Source of the DNA: Flavobacteriaceae bacterium
GTDB taxonomy: Bacteria; Bacteroidota; Bacteroidia; Flavobacteriales; Flavobacteriaceae
DNA: 64,000 nt
Reading direction: 5' to 3'
NCBI GenBank assembly: GCA_018401115.1
Contig: JAGYKX010000007.1
Span: forward strand, 186,001-250,000
Both the position numbers and the translations under genes were made by a program. The notes beneath the pieces are model-generated. The model ran no database searches, was not told where the DNA came from, and was given only the letters and a program-made list of their open reading frames with translations. Position 1 is the stretch's first letter; each line of letters starts with the position of its first letter. This document shows, piece after piece, positions 29,801 to 37,680 of the stretch.

Positions 29801-31491
29801 GACATTTCACCCTTCTCTACCTTTTCCAAAATAGATTTGAGGGTGTACTTAACAGTACATTGTGTTAAGACTTCAGGAGTATAATAAGACGCAGACTTTT
29901 GACGATCACGTCCACTCAACCTATAAACAAATCTCCCTTTTAGGATTATAACTTCATTCCCATTTCCATCTTTTAATACTTCATCGGTATGGAAATCATC
30001 TCTTCTTGAACGAGGTACTAGATAGGTTCCACTTTGGGGATTATTTTTCTCATGAACTTCTATATAGTCCTCCTCTGCATAAAATCCTCTGTAGGCAAGG
30101 AGACTTTCGTAGACACTTCCTAATTGGTTAATCCCAAGATTTGCATACGAGATTCTACCTCTCGACTTTCCTCTTTGTTTCTTAGATAATGAAAGTTGGC
30201 AGATTACATCTTGCCAAACATAATTTCTGAACTTGACTTCTCCGAGGTGATTTAGTTTTTTGTTGTCAAACAGAGGAGAGTCGATATGACGGATTTTAAA
30301 ACTCTTGTTTCTTCCATTTTCATCTTCTCTGTAACCTGAACTCATCAGTTCAAATAACTTAGAAAGAGATTCGTGAAAGAAATAACCATTGTGACTGTGA
30401 TCTGTGATCAATGGGGTTTGTTCCAAATCACGCAACATCTCTAAAGAATACCCCCTTTGATACACTTGATCAGAGATTGGGAGTATATCCAAATCGGATC
30501 TTGACTCTGCATAGAAAACAAAGAGTAAACGATAAATGATGTTAAGACAATCATCCTTTACTTCTTGTTCAAACGTATCATCTGACTCATCAAACTCTTC
30601 AAGAAGAACTTCCTTTTGGAAGTACAAGGACTCATTTGCTAGTAACTCTACTGCGTTGATTATACCCTCTTTAAGATCTTTGGTTACTTCATACGCACTC
30701 TTATGTGAATCTTCATCTAATTGATCCATTAAGACCAATTCACTATCTGGAGACAACAACTCTTTGGAGAGTAATAGATAGAAGAGTGAGTAATACCGTC
30801 TCTCGACTGTAGATTCAAAGAATAATTCTTCTATATCAAAACTTAAGTATGAACCCCTGAACCACTTTTCAACCTCAATAAGATAAATTGTGTTCCCTCC
30901 AAGAACCATGATATAATGAGGTCTCTCACTTTGGTCTAGTAAGGATAGTTCTGAAATACACTTATTGATGATTGCGGGGGATATCTTTAGATCTTTTGAG
31001 ATCTCAAACACTCTTGACCACTGTGATCTATGATACCTCTGTTCTGAGGTAGTATCTCCGTCTTCATTATATCTCTGTTCAAACAATCCATCAGGTTCCT
31101 CATCTCCCTCTTTAATGAGAGGTTGAATCTCCATTATCATTAAATGAGGTTTGTCTCCTTTGTATAAAATATGACGAATAGGAATTACCTCGTTTTCTGA
31201 TAAGTGAAATGGGGAGTTATAGTTGTTTCTATCTCCTTCGTAACCAAGAGAATTGAGTAATTGAGAATGGAATTGATGAGTTTCAAAGATTTTATCTTTG
31301 GTTCTCAATCTACCCTCAATAATTGACTGTTTATATCTGAAGTACTTGTCCTTAAGAGGTGATATTCTCTTCTGAAGTTCTTTATAATCATCCGATGAGT
31401 ACCCCGATTTATCATGAACCTTTTTGACAAAGTCTTCATCGAAGTAATTCGACGAAAAGAAGTCCCCTATATTTTCAATGAACTTTATCAT
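26803..31491 (-). CDS. Very large Eco57I/DrmMI-like DNA adenine methyltransferase
   Basis: 1,562 residues. Motif I is LLEPAMGAAAFHNELI (~576), followed by TYGVDLNPTAIELGKLSLWL. Catalytic motif IV is DIIVGNPPWLKV (~936), which marks an N6-adenine methylase of the Eco57I/PglX type. About 570 residues precede motif I; a segment there (PHLMIMEIQPL) recalls a type IIG nuclease core but lacks the catalytic Lys, so I would not call it a nuclease. The C-terminal ~600 residues may hold target recognition. In DISARM the DrmMI methylase marks host DNA. It overlaps the SNF2 gene by four bases and the large helicase by one base, so the three are translationally coupled. Confidence 0.88.
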   Translation of the reverse strand: MIKFIENIGDFFSSNYFDEDFVKKVHDKSGYSSDDYKELQKRISPLKDKYFRYKQSIIEGRLRTKDKIFETHQFHSQLLNSLGYEGDRNNYNSPFHLSENEVIPIRHILYKGDKPHLMIMEIQPLIKEGDEEPDGLFEQRYNEDGDTTSEQRYHRSQWSRVFEISKDLKISPAIINKCISELSLLDQSERPHYIMVLGGNTIYLIEVEKWFRGSYLSFDIEELFFESTVERRYYSLFYLLLSKELLSPDSELVLMDQLDEDSHKSAYEVTKDLKEGIINAVELLANESLYFQKEVLLEEFDESDDTFEQEVKDDCLNIIYRLLFVFYAESRSDLDILPISDQVYQRGYSLEMLRDLEQTPLITDHSHNGYFFHESLSKLFELMSSGYREDENGRNKSFKIRHIDSPLFDNKKLNHLGEVKFRNYVWQDVICQLSLSKKQRGKSRGRISYANLGINQLGSVYESLLAYRGFYAEEDYIEVHEKNNPQSGTYLVPRSRRDDFHTDEVLKDGNGNEVIILKGRFVYRLSGRDRQKSASYYTPEVLTQCTVKYTLKSILEKVEKGEMSSLELLDLKLLEPAMGAAAFHNELINQLSEAYLNFRQKEVKKKISPEKYREELQRVKAYIATNNTYGVDLNPTAIELGKLSLWLNVIHKDMETPFFANRLAVGNAVVGAWFKTFTTKELKKKWWDCEPHMVSFENGKITRSKNQIYHFLLPDNNMVPSAGIKLLKDEDPDRSKRVSDWKKEVCKPISESEIQQLQKICESIDSLVLEYFEFQKRLNLQTKNKLDVWEGVNSDEQVTMNLRSYDEKEQLNDQRNRQSAPYYKLKMVMDYWCSLWFWDMKNAEFLPSRQQYLNDVSSILNVNLSSDTTEQLGFGFEESTLGVAQSQIIQKTEQSNLFDEKERLTFVKELSTQNRFFHSQLEFIEVFLERGGFDIIVGNPPWLKVVFEEKGIMSEFFPELLIRKVSAAKTNEFRNEFFLNKNKQRQYFAEVINNVSLSGFLNSIQNYYLLKGQQTNLYKCVIVNGFDLISTNGVQGLLHPEGVYDDTKGDLLREEIYKRLRFHFQFQNALNLFSEVAHREKYSCNIYGARKSSVDFYSINNLFTPKTIDGCFTSSNKENCGGIKIKNIEGNFVWNITPHKERIIHYDDDKFKVLMGINNSIHLGGVRLISIHNNQVFTSFQKIIQYEEKIRDHDTIIIECFHETNDVKKKKILKKTDFPDIKDNQLVYSGPQFYVSNPFYKTPKKVCSDKSHYDTLDLNKIKEDFIPRTNFIPLNDNVLKIKGFKDEPWINYYKAIGTSLLNQAGERTLQTSLIIPGASHIQAATSVVFKNEEMTIDFCSLTSSILLDFYLKSIAVPKISQTVYKTFPINSKNPFKSKLKSRTLRLNCLNKYYSDLWRRNWDERFLYDSWSKSDKRLSEFKTINYDWDLHTVPLKNYFERRQALIEIDVITSIMFGLSIDELISVYEVQFPVLQQNEDDTWYDQKGNIVFTCSKGLNGVGVDRPIWETIRDMKQGEFYEHTIEKSELYYGEKVNYYPPFEKCDRVEDYKVAWAHFEKIFNQN

Positions 31492-34319
31492 ATGTTGTAG
31501 AATGCGGATATTACTTTGATGTATGCATCTTGTTCCAATCCAAATAGGTCTTGAACGTATTGACTTGACGAGTTCGCGATGGTACTTACTTCATTCAACT
31601 CTTTCTCCTTACTCTTGATCGCAAAGTTGGATTCAGAACGGTCTTGAAACTTAATTTCAATCTGATTAAAAGAGGTTTTCTTCCATTTTTCAAGTTTGGT
31701 TTCAAACTCATCCAATTTTTCCCACATGGTTGATTCAAGTTGTTTTTGAAGTGGTTTCATGTGATTTTCCTGAGCGTAGGAAACGATCTGTTTTAAATCT
31801 CTCTCAAGAATTGAATTGTCCGTGTCTGAGACGGTTTTAGTATAAAGAGTGTCACTTATGTTGTAATGAGACAAAAAGTCTCTTAGAGACAAGGAAATGA
31901 GGTCTCCTGAGGAGTTCTTCCGTACTACAAAGAAGTCCGATATTATGGGTTGTCCTAAATTGTTCGAAACCTGTCCGTGTAGAATGTAATTCACTTCTCC
32001 TTTTGGAATCTGATCTAACTTAACTGATCTTGCCTCATTCTTTGGAACACTTGCTTCAAGTTTTGTAATGTAGTATTTGATTAAGGGATGGATTTCATAT
32101 AAAATTTGAAACTCTGCCCAATCACCTTTTTTCTTCCTCGCCTTTTCAATGGACTCTTGGACTAAGTCTTTGTCAGTAGTTAATTTGAAAAACTCTCCAA
32201 TCTTGGGTTTCGATTCGGGTGGAAGATCGTAAAGTACATTATTGATTTCCTTCGTGTTAAACAATTCCAAATAGGAGTCTTCTTTATGGAACTGATAATC
32301 TCCTTTTGATATCAAACTCTTCGACTCTAATTGTTGGAAGAGTTCGTCATAGAAATCGGAATCGTTATTGTAAATACTGATAGTTTCCATGATAGGATTA
32401 TCAGTAATTATAGATTCTGTTGAATCGTCACCTCCGAATAGTTTTAGGTAAAAATCATCTTGATTTTCATCGAGATAGTTTTCATCTTGATTTAATAGTG
32501 CCTCTTCAACGTTGTTCTCCTCTTGTTTGGAATCGTAGAGATTCATTACCGACCCTGCATCACCAAGAGATTTGTATACCTCTTCTTCCTTCTCGGTTAA
32601 TCGATTGATTATATGAAGATCTGTTTTTAATCCCTCAATGTTGGAAGTAGATAATAAGTAGTAGATGAATGGGGTGTTCTTTTGACCATATCTATCAATC
32701 CTACCATTTCTTTGTTCCAAAGTGATTAATGACCAAGGAATATCGTAGTTAAACATACGATTACAGAAGAAATGTAGGTTTACCCCCTGAGAACCAGCAT
32801 CAGAACACAACAACATTCTTATTTTACTGTCTTTCTTTCCAAAATCTTCAATAATTTGTTGTTGTTCTATGTCACTTTGAGATCCACTGAATGAGACAAT
32901 TGAATCTTCACTCAAATTGAAATCCTCAGTTAATCTTTTTTTCAGATATTCAAGTGTTGCGATTCGTTCTGAGAACAACACATAACGATCATCACCACTT
33001 TTCCCTGACCATTTTAATTCCTTGAGTTGATCTTTAAACTTATTATACTTTGAATCTGAATCATTCTCTAAGATTTGTTCCAATAGAGATTTACAGTCAT
33101 TTAGAACTGAAATATTCTCATCCATAGAGTCAGACTTAACTCCTAAAGAACTTACTCTGTCTATTCTATTATTAATTGATGATAGTGCCGCTGCGGGGGA
33201 TGACATGAAGGATTTGAATATCATAATCGAGAAGAGAAAATCTCTTTTCTCATTCCCTTGTTTCAAACTATTAAGTCCTTGAAGTTTTAAATCTTGTTGA
33301 AATTTTAGAAAGGAGACTTCGTCATTAGTTAACCCCGTTTCAACTCTAACAATCTCCCTTTCCTTAAAATTATCCCTAACGGAAGATTCTTTAATATCAT
33401 TCTTAAACCTCCTAACATAATACGGAAGTATATCCTCTTTTGTGTAATCCCCATTTTTTGGAATAGCAATAGGATCAATCATATTGATCAGGTTGGCAAA
33501 ACTTTCCTTACGTCCGTTATGGGGTGTGGCAGAAGTCAATATCAAAGACTCACACTTGGTAGAGAGGTAATTTGCTAAGTCTCCTCTTTGGGTTGAGATA
33601 TTTGAAACCGTGTGACATTCATCAATCACTATGATATCCCAATTAGACTTCTCTATATAATGTTTGAATTTGGCATTATTCTTCAGAGTATCAATTGAGA
33701 TAATGGTCTTATCGTAATAGTCAAAAGGATTCTTATTGGCAGGCAACTCTGATTTAATCTTTGAGATACCTTCACTGTCCAACCTTACCAATGGGATCGC
33801 AAATCGATTCCATATCTCTTGTTGGAATTGAGAAAGAATTGATTTTAAAGCAAGAACCATAATACGTTTTCCTTTCCCTCTTTTGATCATCTCAGAAAGG
33901 AAGATTCCAACTTCAACCGTTTTACCCAGTCCAACCTGATCGGCAATTAATAGTCTCGGTCGGGGAAGTTGTAAAGACTTAAGAGTAGGTTCTAATTGAT
34001 ATTCAGAAAGATTAAACGCACCCTTGGATGCAATGGTTATTTTATCTGAGAAGACCGTTGAGTTTCGGATTTGAGACTCTATGAATAATTTGGTTTCTCT
34101 GTAGTTTGGGGATGTGTCTCCAACGAATTTTGTATTTGATGGATCAACGGGTTTGATATCCTTATCAATAGAGGTGTCAAAAGTGAATCTCTTACCTTTC
34201 ACCAAATCATTTATTCCTTCTACATCAAGGATAAACGATCCGTCGTGATTAGTATGGATGTTCGTGATGAGAAAATCTTCCCCTCTTGTAGATATACGTT
34301 GTCCTATGGTTAGGTTCAT
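31488..34319 (-). CDS. SNF2-family helicase/translocase, DrmD-like
   Basis: 943 residues. Walker A is ADQVGLGKTVE (~120) and the DEAH-type box is VIDECHT (~230). LILTSATPHNG is motif III and LEQRNGRIDRYGQKN is motif VI (~537), all typical of SNF2/RapA-like double-stranded DNA translocases. The N-terminus (IGQRISTRGEDFLITNI) resembles the small beta domain that opens DrmD proteins. The C-terminal ~350 residues are helical with an EKWKK-rich coiled coil near the end. It is the first structural gene after the XRE regulator, overlapping it by four bases. DrmD with DrmMI defines class 1 DISARM. Confidence 0.88.
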   Translation of the reverse strand: MNLTIGQRISTRGEDFLITNIHTNHDGSFILDVEGINDLVKGKRFTFDTSIDKDIKPVDPSNTKFVGDTSPNYRETKLFIESQIRNSTVFSDKITIASKGAFNLSEYQLEPTLKSLQLPRPRLLIADQVGLGKTVEVGIFLSEMIKRGKGKRIMVLALKSILSQFQQEIWNRFAIPLVRLDSEGISKIKSELPANKNPFDYYDKTIISIDTLKNNAKFKHYIEKSNWDIIVIDECHTVSNISTQRGDLANYLSTKCESLILTSATPHNGRKESFANLINMIDPIAIPKNGDYTKEDILPYYVRRFKNDIKESSVRDNFKEREIVRVETGLTNDEVSFLKFQQDLKLQGLNSLKQGNEKRDFLFSIMIFKSFMSSPAAALSSINNRIDRVSSLGVKSDSMDENISVLNDCKSLLEQILENDSDSKYNKFKDQLKELKWSGKSGDDRYVLFSERIATLEYLKKRLTEDFNLSEDSIVSFSGSQSDIEQQQIIEDFGKKDSKIRMLLCSDAGSQGVNLHFFCNRMFNYDIPWSLITLEQRNGRIDRYGQKNTPFIYYLLSTSNIEGLKTDLHIINRLTEKEEEVYKSLGDAGSVMNLYDSKQEENNVEEALLNQDENYLDENQDDFYLKLFGGDDSTESIITDNPIMETISIYNNDSDFYDELFQQLESKSLISKGDYQFHKEDSYLELFNTKEINNVLYDLPPESKPKIGEFFKLTTDKDLVQESIEKARKKKGDWAEFQILYEIHPLIKYYITKLEASVPKNEARSVKLDQIPKGEVNYILHGQVSNNLGQPIISDFFVVRKNSSGDLISLSLRDFLSHYNISDTLYTKTVSDTDNSILERDLKQIVSYAQENHMKPLQKQLESTMWEKLDEFETKLEKWKKTSFNQIEIKFQDRSESNFAIKSKEKELNEVSTIANSSSQYVQDLFGLEQDAYIKVISAFYNI

Positions 34320-34516
34320 TGGTCTGTGTTGTGTATAAGTTCAGATGGATTACAATTTAAAATTTTCGCAATTTGATGGATAGTCTTGAGAGAGGGTTGT
34401 TTGTGATTTTGACACCAATTGGAGACAGAAACAACACTTACATCAAGTTGACCGGACAACCACTTTTGAGATTTTTGAGAATCTTCCAAGATCTCTTTAA
34501 TCCTATTGTATTTCAT
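34316..34516 (-). CDS. XRE-family HTH regulator of the defence operon
   Basis: 66 residues from ATG at 34516 (MKYNRIKEILEDSQKSQKWL). The helix-turn-helix is QKWLSGQLDVSVVSVSNWC followed by QPSLKTIHQIAKILNC, a standard HTH_3. A longer frame with a TTG start at 34537 is possible, but it would begin inside a likely -7 box (TATGTTTG, minus strand, near 34540). It overlaps the SNF2 gene by four bases, so regulator and effectors are made together. Autorepression and control of the divergent methyltransferase from the 90-base spacer are plausible. Confidence 0.85.
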   Translation of the reverse strand: MKYNRIKEILEDSQKSQKWLSGQLDVSVVSVSNWCQNHKQPSLKTIHQIAKILNCNPSELIHNTDQ

Positions 34517-34606
34517 CTGAGAACTTTTAGAGTACAAACATAATCAATTAAACCTATAGTTTAATATATTATTGCATGTAAGATTGAATTTCACTAAATT
34601 GCGAAC

Positions 34607-36001
34607 ATGAAAATTACAGTTTCAGAGATAGTCATAAGTGAAGTTAACAAGGAGATTTATTCAATGTCATCCATTGATGAATTGATGGAATCCATTCGTA
34701 TTGTTGGTCTCCTACAAAAACCTGTAATCAATATCAAAACTAACAACCTACTCTCGGGTCACAGAAGAGTGGAAGCGGTATCAAGGTTAGGTTGGAAGGA
34801 AATAGATGTAGATACAATCGAGATTGAAGAAGAAGATGAGATATTATATCTGATTCACTATAATCAAACTCGTGTTAAATCGGTTTTTTCAATTCTTAGA
34901 GAATATGATTTTCTTAAGAAGTACTACAAGGACAATAAATCTAAATTAGGGTTGAAGGGTGTAATCCTTAGAGGTGTTATTGCGGACGATCTTAAGATGA
35001 GTGATGGTCAACTAGCACGACTCTTAAAAATCAGAAATGATTCACCAGAATCAATCGAACTGATAGACAAAGGTATTCTCTCAATCAATCAAGCATACCT
35101 ACTGACTCAAAGGAATACAATTGAGAAGAAGTCAAAACAAGTTGTCTCAAAAGACTGGGACTCTAGTTCAAATAGTGAAGACTTTCGTTTTTATCAAAAA
35201 TCCTCAGAAGATATGAGTGAACTGAATGATGAAGAATGTGATGTTATTCTAACAAGTCCACCTTTCTATCGATTGAGATCATATTCAGATAATGATGTGT
35301 TAGGAAATGAACAATCACCGGAGGAATTCATTAATAACCTAGTTGATCATATTCATAATGAATGTTGGAGGGTGTTAAAAAACACTGGTAGTTTTTTTCT
35401 TGAGTTGAAAGATTCATACATAAATGGTAGTTTACAGAATATTCCTCACCGGGTGGCAATTGAGTTGAATAAAAGAGGATGGGTCCAAAGGAATAGTATT
35501 GTGGCTCGTAGGTTGAATCCCAAACCTTCCAGTTCTAAAAGTAATTTGACAACAACATATTCAATGTTGTTTCATTTTACTAAAACAATGAATTACCATT
35601 ATCAATTAACTAGAACAAAAATCTCCTCTAATACGAAGCCCAGTCACGCACCTCGACATAGGACAATTGGAAATGAAACTTACTTATCCAGTTCACCATA
35701 TATTCCAAATAAATTAGGAAAGAACACTGGTGATTTCTTGGATAAGGATATACTTTCAGTAGCAGTATCAAATCAAAAATATTCAAATGATTTTCAACAT
35801 CCTGCTCAATTCCCGGAACAACTGGTATGGTTTATCCTCAATTCAGTTGCGTATTTACCTCATTTGGGAACCAATTATCAACCAGTAGTACTTGATCCAT
35901 TTGCTGGGGCATTAGGAGTATATAAAGGTATTCAAGTGTTTAATTCCAATTTGAATACTAGTATCAAATTCATAGGATATGATATTAAGAAATGGTTCTA
36001 G
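34607..36001 (+). CDS. ParB-like domain fused to a beta-class DNA methyltransferase
   Basis: 464 residues. Residues ~1-100 form a ParB/Srx-like domain (SSIDELMESIRIVGLLQKPV, LLSGHRRVEAVSRLGW). A helical segment follows (SDGQLARLLKIRNDSPESIE) like the ParB HTH. The methyltransferase part has motif IV first, CDVILTSPPFYRLRSY (~217), and motif I last, VLDPFAGALGVYKG (~430). That order is the beta class; TSPPF suits N4-cytosine or N6-adenine. It is divergent from the XRE-led operon and was probably acquired with it. No matching restriction gene is adjacent, so it may be a solitary methylase or a second protective mark for the defence system. Confidence 0.85.
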   Translation: MKITVSEIVISEVNKEIYSMSSIDELMESIRIVGLLQKPVINIKTNNLLSGHRRVEAVSRLGWKEIDVDTIEIEEEDEILYLIHYNQTRVKSVFSILREYDFLKKYYKDNKSKLGLKGVILRGVIADDLKMSDGQLARLLKIRNDSPESIELIDKGILSINQAYLLTQRNTIEKKSKQVVSKDWDSSSNSEDFRFYQKSSEDMSELNDEECDVILTSPPFYRLRSYSDNDVLGNEQSPEEFINNLVDHIHNECWRVLKNTGSFFLELKDSYINGSLQNIPHRVAIELNKRGWVQRNSIVARRLNPKPSSSKSNLTTTYSMLFHFTKTMNYHYQLTRTKISSNTKPSHAPRHRTIGNETYLSSSPYIPNKLGKNTGDFLDKDILSVAVSNQKYSNDFQHPAQFPEQLVWFILNSVAYLPHLGTNYQPVVLDPFAGALGVYKGIQVFNSNLNTSIKFIGYDIKKWF

Positions 36002-36375
36002 TTTGAATAAAGCAGACCAATAGTTCTCTATGTATTAAAATACACTCAACTCACCTGATGAACTTCTTGAGACCAGATCCAACCATTGGTATTCCCCCAT
36101 ATCTCAATTATAAACATCAACCTTTTTTGTAGATGGTACGTTTTCACCGATATGCCTTCCTTTTATTTCAAGGATTCAGTTATTTCCACCATTAAGATCC
36201 CTACTCTCGCTCCGTGTCGGTTATACCCTTGGGACGATAGTTTTCCTTTTTCTGTCGGAAAACCTACACTAATAAATACGTGAAAAAAAGTTCAAAGTAA
36301 AGTGTACATCAAAAAAATGTTTACATACGTATGACACTTTTCTGTTTATCAGAATACTTATAGTAAAAAGAAATT
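36002..36375. other. Gene-free stretch with an operator-like palindrome
   Basis: I see no credible gene in these 374 bases; a 65-codon plus-strand frame at 36086-36283 lacks any recognisable feature. The 3' part holds aaagtgtaca and gacacttt arms around the palindrome catacgtatg, directly upstream of the RHH gene. Confidence 0.5.
36297..36341. promoter_or_regulatory. Candidate operator of the RHH protein
   Basis: The perfect 10-bp palindrome catacgtatg (36324-36333) sits between outer arms aaagtgt and acacttt, 42 bases before the RHH start codon. RHH proteins commonly repress their own genes through such short palindromes. Confidence 0.4.
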
Positions 36376-36555
36376 ATGAGAGATAATTTGAATAAAACAG
36401 TTGTAGTAAGAATAACTGAGGAACAGTTTCTTCAACTCCAAAGAAGTATTCTTAATGATAAAACATCAATGTCTCAGGTAATTCGAGAAGCATTGAAAAA
36501 TAAACTGAACAAAATAGAAATCGATGATATCAGGAAAAGAAAAATTAGACATTAA
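36376..36555 (+). CDS. 59-residue ribbon-helix-helix (CopG/Arc-type) protein
   Basis: Begins MRDNLNKTVVVRITEEQFLQ: the strand TVVVRITEEQ followed by two helices (LQLQRSILNDKTSMSQV, IREALKNKL) is the RHH fold, with a short basic tail (IRKRKIRH). Such proteins act as repressors, antitoxins or accessory factors of mobile elements. The next frame overlaps its 3' end by 32 bases, an arrangement seen in toxin-antitoxin pairs. An excisionase-like (directionality factor) role for the serine recombinase is also possible. No evidence decides between these. Confidence 0.7.
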   Translation: MRDNLNKTVVVRITEEQFLQLQRSILNDKTSMSQVIREALKNKLNKIEIDDIRKRKIRH

Positions 36556-36742
36556 CTATTGGTGTAAACATATACCAATGGACATTGAAATTACCCCTTG
36601 GGAGCGTAAACAGTTAAATCAATATTTTATAGATGACCTGAAAATGCCGAGGGAATATAAACTTGATTTTAGTTGTGATCAACTAAAAATAATAATTGAT
36701 TACAGTAGGAAAAATGATTATAATTTGTCGGGGTTGAACTAA
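36524..36742 (+). CDS. Small protein of unknown function downstream of the RHH gene
   Basis: Up to 72 residues; an internal Met at 36578 would give 54 residues beginning MDIEITPWERKQLNQYF and avoid the overlap with the RHH gene. Composition is ordinary, soluble and charged (LKMPREYKLDFSCDQLKII), with no motif I recognise. Its placement just after an RHH gene raises the possibility of a toxin partner, but no known toxin signature is visible. Confidence 0.45.
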   Translation: MISGKEKLDINYWCKHIPMDIEITPWERKQLNQYFIDDLKMPREYKLDFSCDQLKIIIDYSRKNDYNLSGLN

Positions 36743-36825
36743 CATTCAATCTTTAGAGAAAACTCAATAATCTCATATTATTATTCTTAGATCCCAATTT
36801 TAAGAAATATGTTTTCAGTTGGGAA

Positions 36826-37335
36826 CTATACCTTGTAACGAACAAGACGTCTTTTCTTTAAAATTCTATGGATTGAATTAAAATTTGAGGTTGCGTAAAT
36901 CTTAGCAGAATATTCAAGGGGATTATTATCATATCCAACTAACCTATCATACAACTGATACACACTGTAAGACCCCCTAACTGACTTTGAAACATATACA
37001 CTATGATGTAATTCTTCGATTAAAGTAAGTGTAAATGAATATACAGAGTCTGTCGATAGAATGAATAGTGATATGGAATGATTTGAGGGATGATAAACAC
37101 CCTTTAGGTCATTATTCTTGGTATAATCAAATAAGATAGATGGTCTTTTAATCTTAATTCCAAAGTCATTTTCTATGTATTCAATGATACAGGTATAAAC
37201 TTCATACTTGTCATCACAAACATCATCAATTTCGTAGATATGTTGTGGAATAATTAATGGAATTAAAATAAGCACAATAGTGACCCCTACGACAACCCAG
37301 TACCCAACCACCAGTAAACCCCATATTTCTTCCAT
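36826..37335 (-). CDS. Membrane-anchored protein with a degenerate zincin-like motif
   Basis: 169 residues. An N-terminal transmembrane helix (VVGVTIVLILIPLIIP) precedes a soluble domain. TLTLIEELHHSVYV followed ~30 residues later by NNPLEYSAKIYA resembles minimal zinc peptidases with HELxH and a distal NPxE motif, but the first His of HExxH is Glu here. Activity is therefore doubtful. The first 12 codons (MEEIWGLLVVGY) lie within the inverted repeat, so a stub of this gene also exists at 20807. Function unknown; a link to the defence operon is not shown. Confidence 0.6.
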   Translation of the reverse strand: MEEIWGLLVVGYWVVVGVTIVLILIPLIIPQHIYEIDDVCDDKYEVYTCIIEYIENDFGIKIKRPSILFDYTKNNDLKGVYHPSNHSISLFILSTDSVYSFTLTLIEELHHSVYVSKSVRGSYSVYQLYDRLVGYDNNPLEYSAKIYATSNFNSIHRILKKRRLVRYKV

Positions 37336-37680
37336 TTTTTTCCAGAATATTTTTCAGACGGTATTGACCCCCATTATAATATCACCGTTTCACCAACATT
37401 TAAGGGGGGATACCGGGGGGAACCCATCCCGGGGGGGAGGACAATATATATTGATTAACCACATTACCAGAGTCTAATCTCATATTTCTATGCCGATTAA
37501 AATTTCACATGTCCGATCATAACATTCAGGTACTTGATCCCAATTCCATACGGCAGACGAAGTTTAATATTAAAGTGTACTCTTTTCTGTACCAGATAGT
37601 TATCTTGTTTATCACAGTAAAACCATTATATTTGTACCAGTTTTAATGAATATATACACCACCCATAAACTGGTATAACA
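37336..37680. other. Non-coding region of the repeat with a G-rich tract and dyads
   Basis: No gene is seen. The plus strand has G runs of six (37404-37409), six (37415-37420) and seven (37431-37437) in otherwise AT-rich DNA, a possible G-quadruplex or strong stem. TACCAG occurs at 37590-37595 and again at 37635-37640, opposite CTGGTA at 37670-37675. These probably serve resolvase binding or transcription control. Confidence 0.5.
37635..37675. promoter_or_regulatory. 41-bp dyad upstream of the intact resolvase
   Basis: Arms taccagttt / aaactggta are identical to those in the left repeat copy. The dyad ends 5 bases before the resolvase ATG at 37681. A crossover (res/inversion) site or autoregulatory operator is likely, but not shown. 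Confidence 0.5.

Noticed and set aside
26803-31491. BREX PglX or a type IIG restriction-modification enzyme
   Set aside because: Adjacent genes are SNF2 and DUF1998 helicases, not pglZ/brxC, and no intact PD-(D/E)xK nuclease core is visible in the N-terminal part.
20825-34516. Canonical complete class 1 DISARM
   Set aside because: No separate drmB and no drmC (PLD) gene are present; the similarity is kept as DISARM-like.
36086-36283. A 65-residue plus-strand frame in the gap after the ParB-methylase
   Set aside because: No recognisable motif, no upstream promoter box and odd composition; treated as non-coding.
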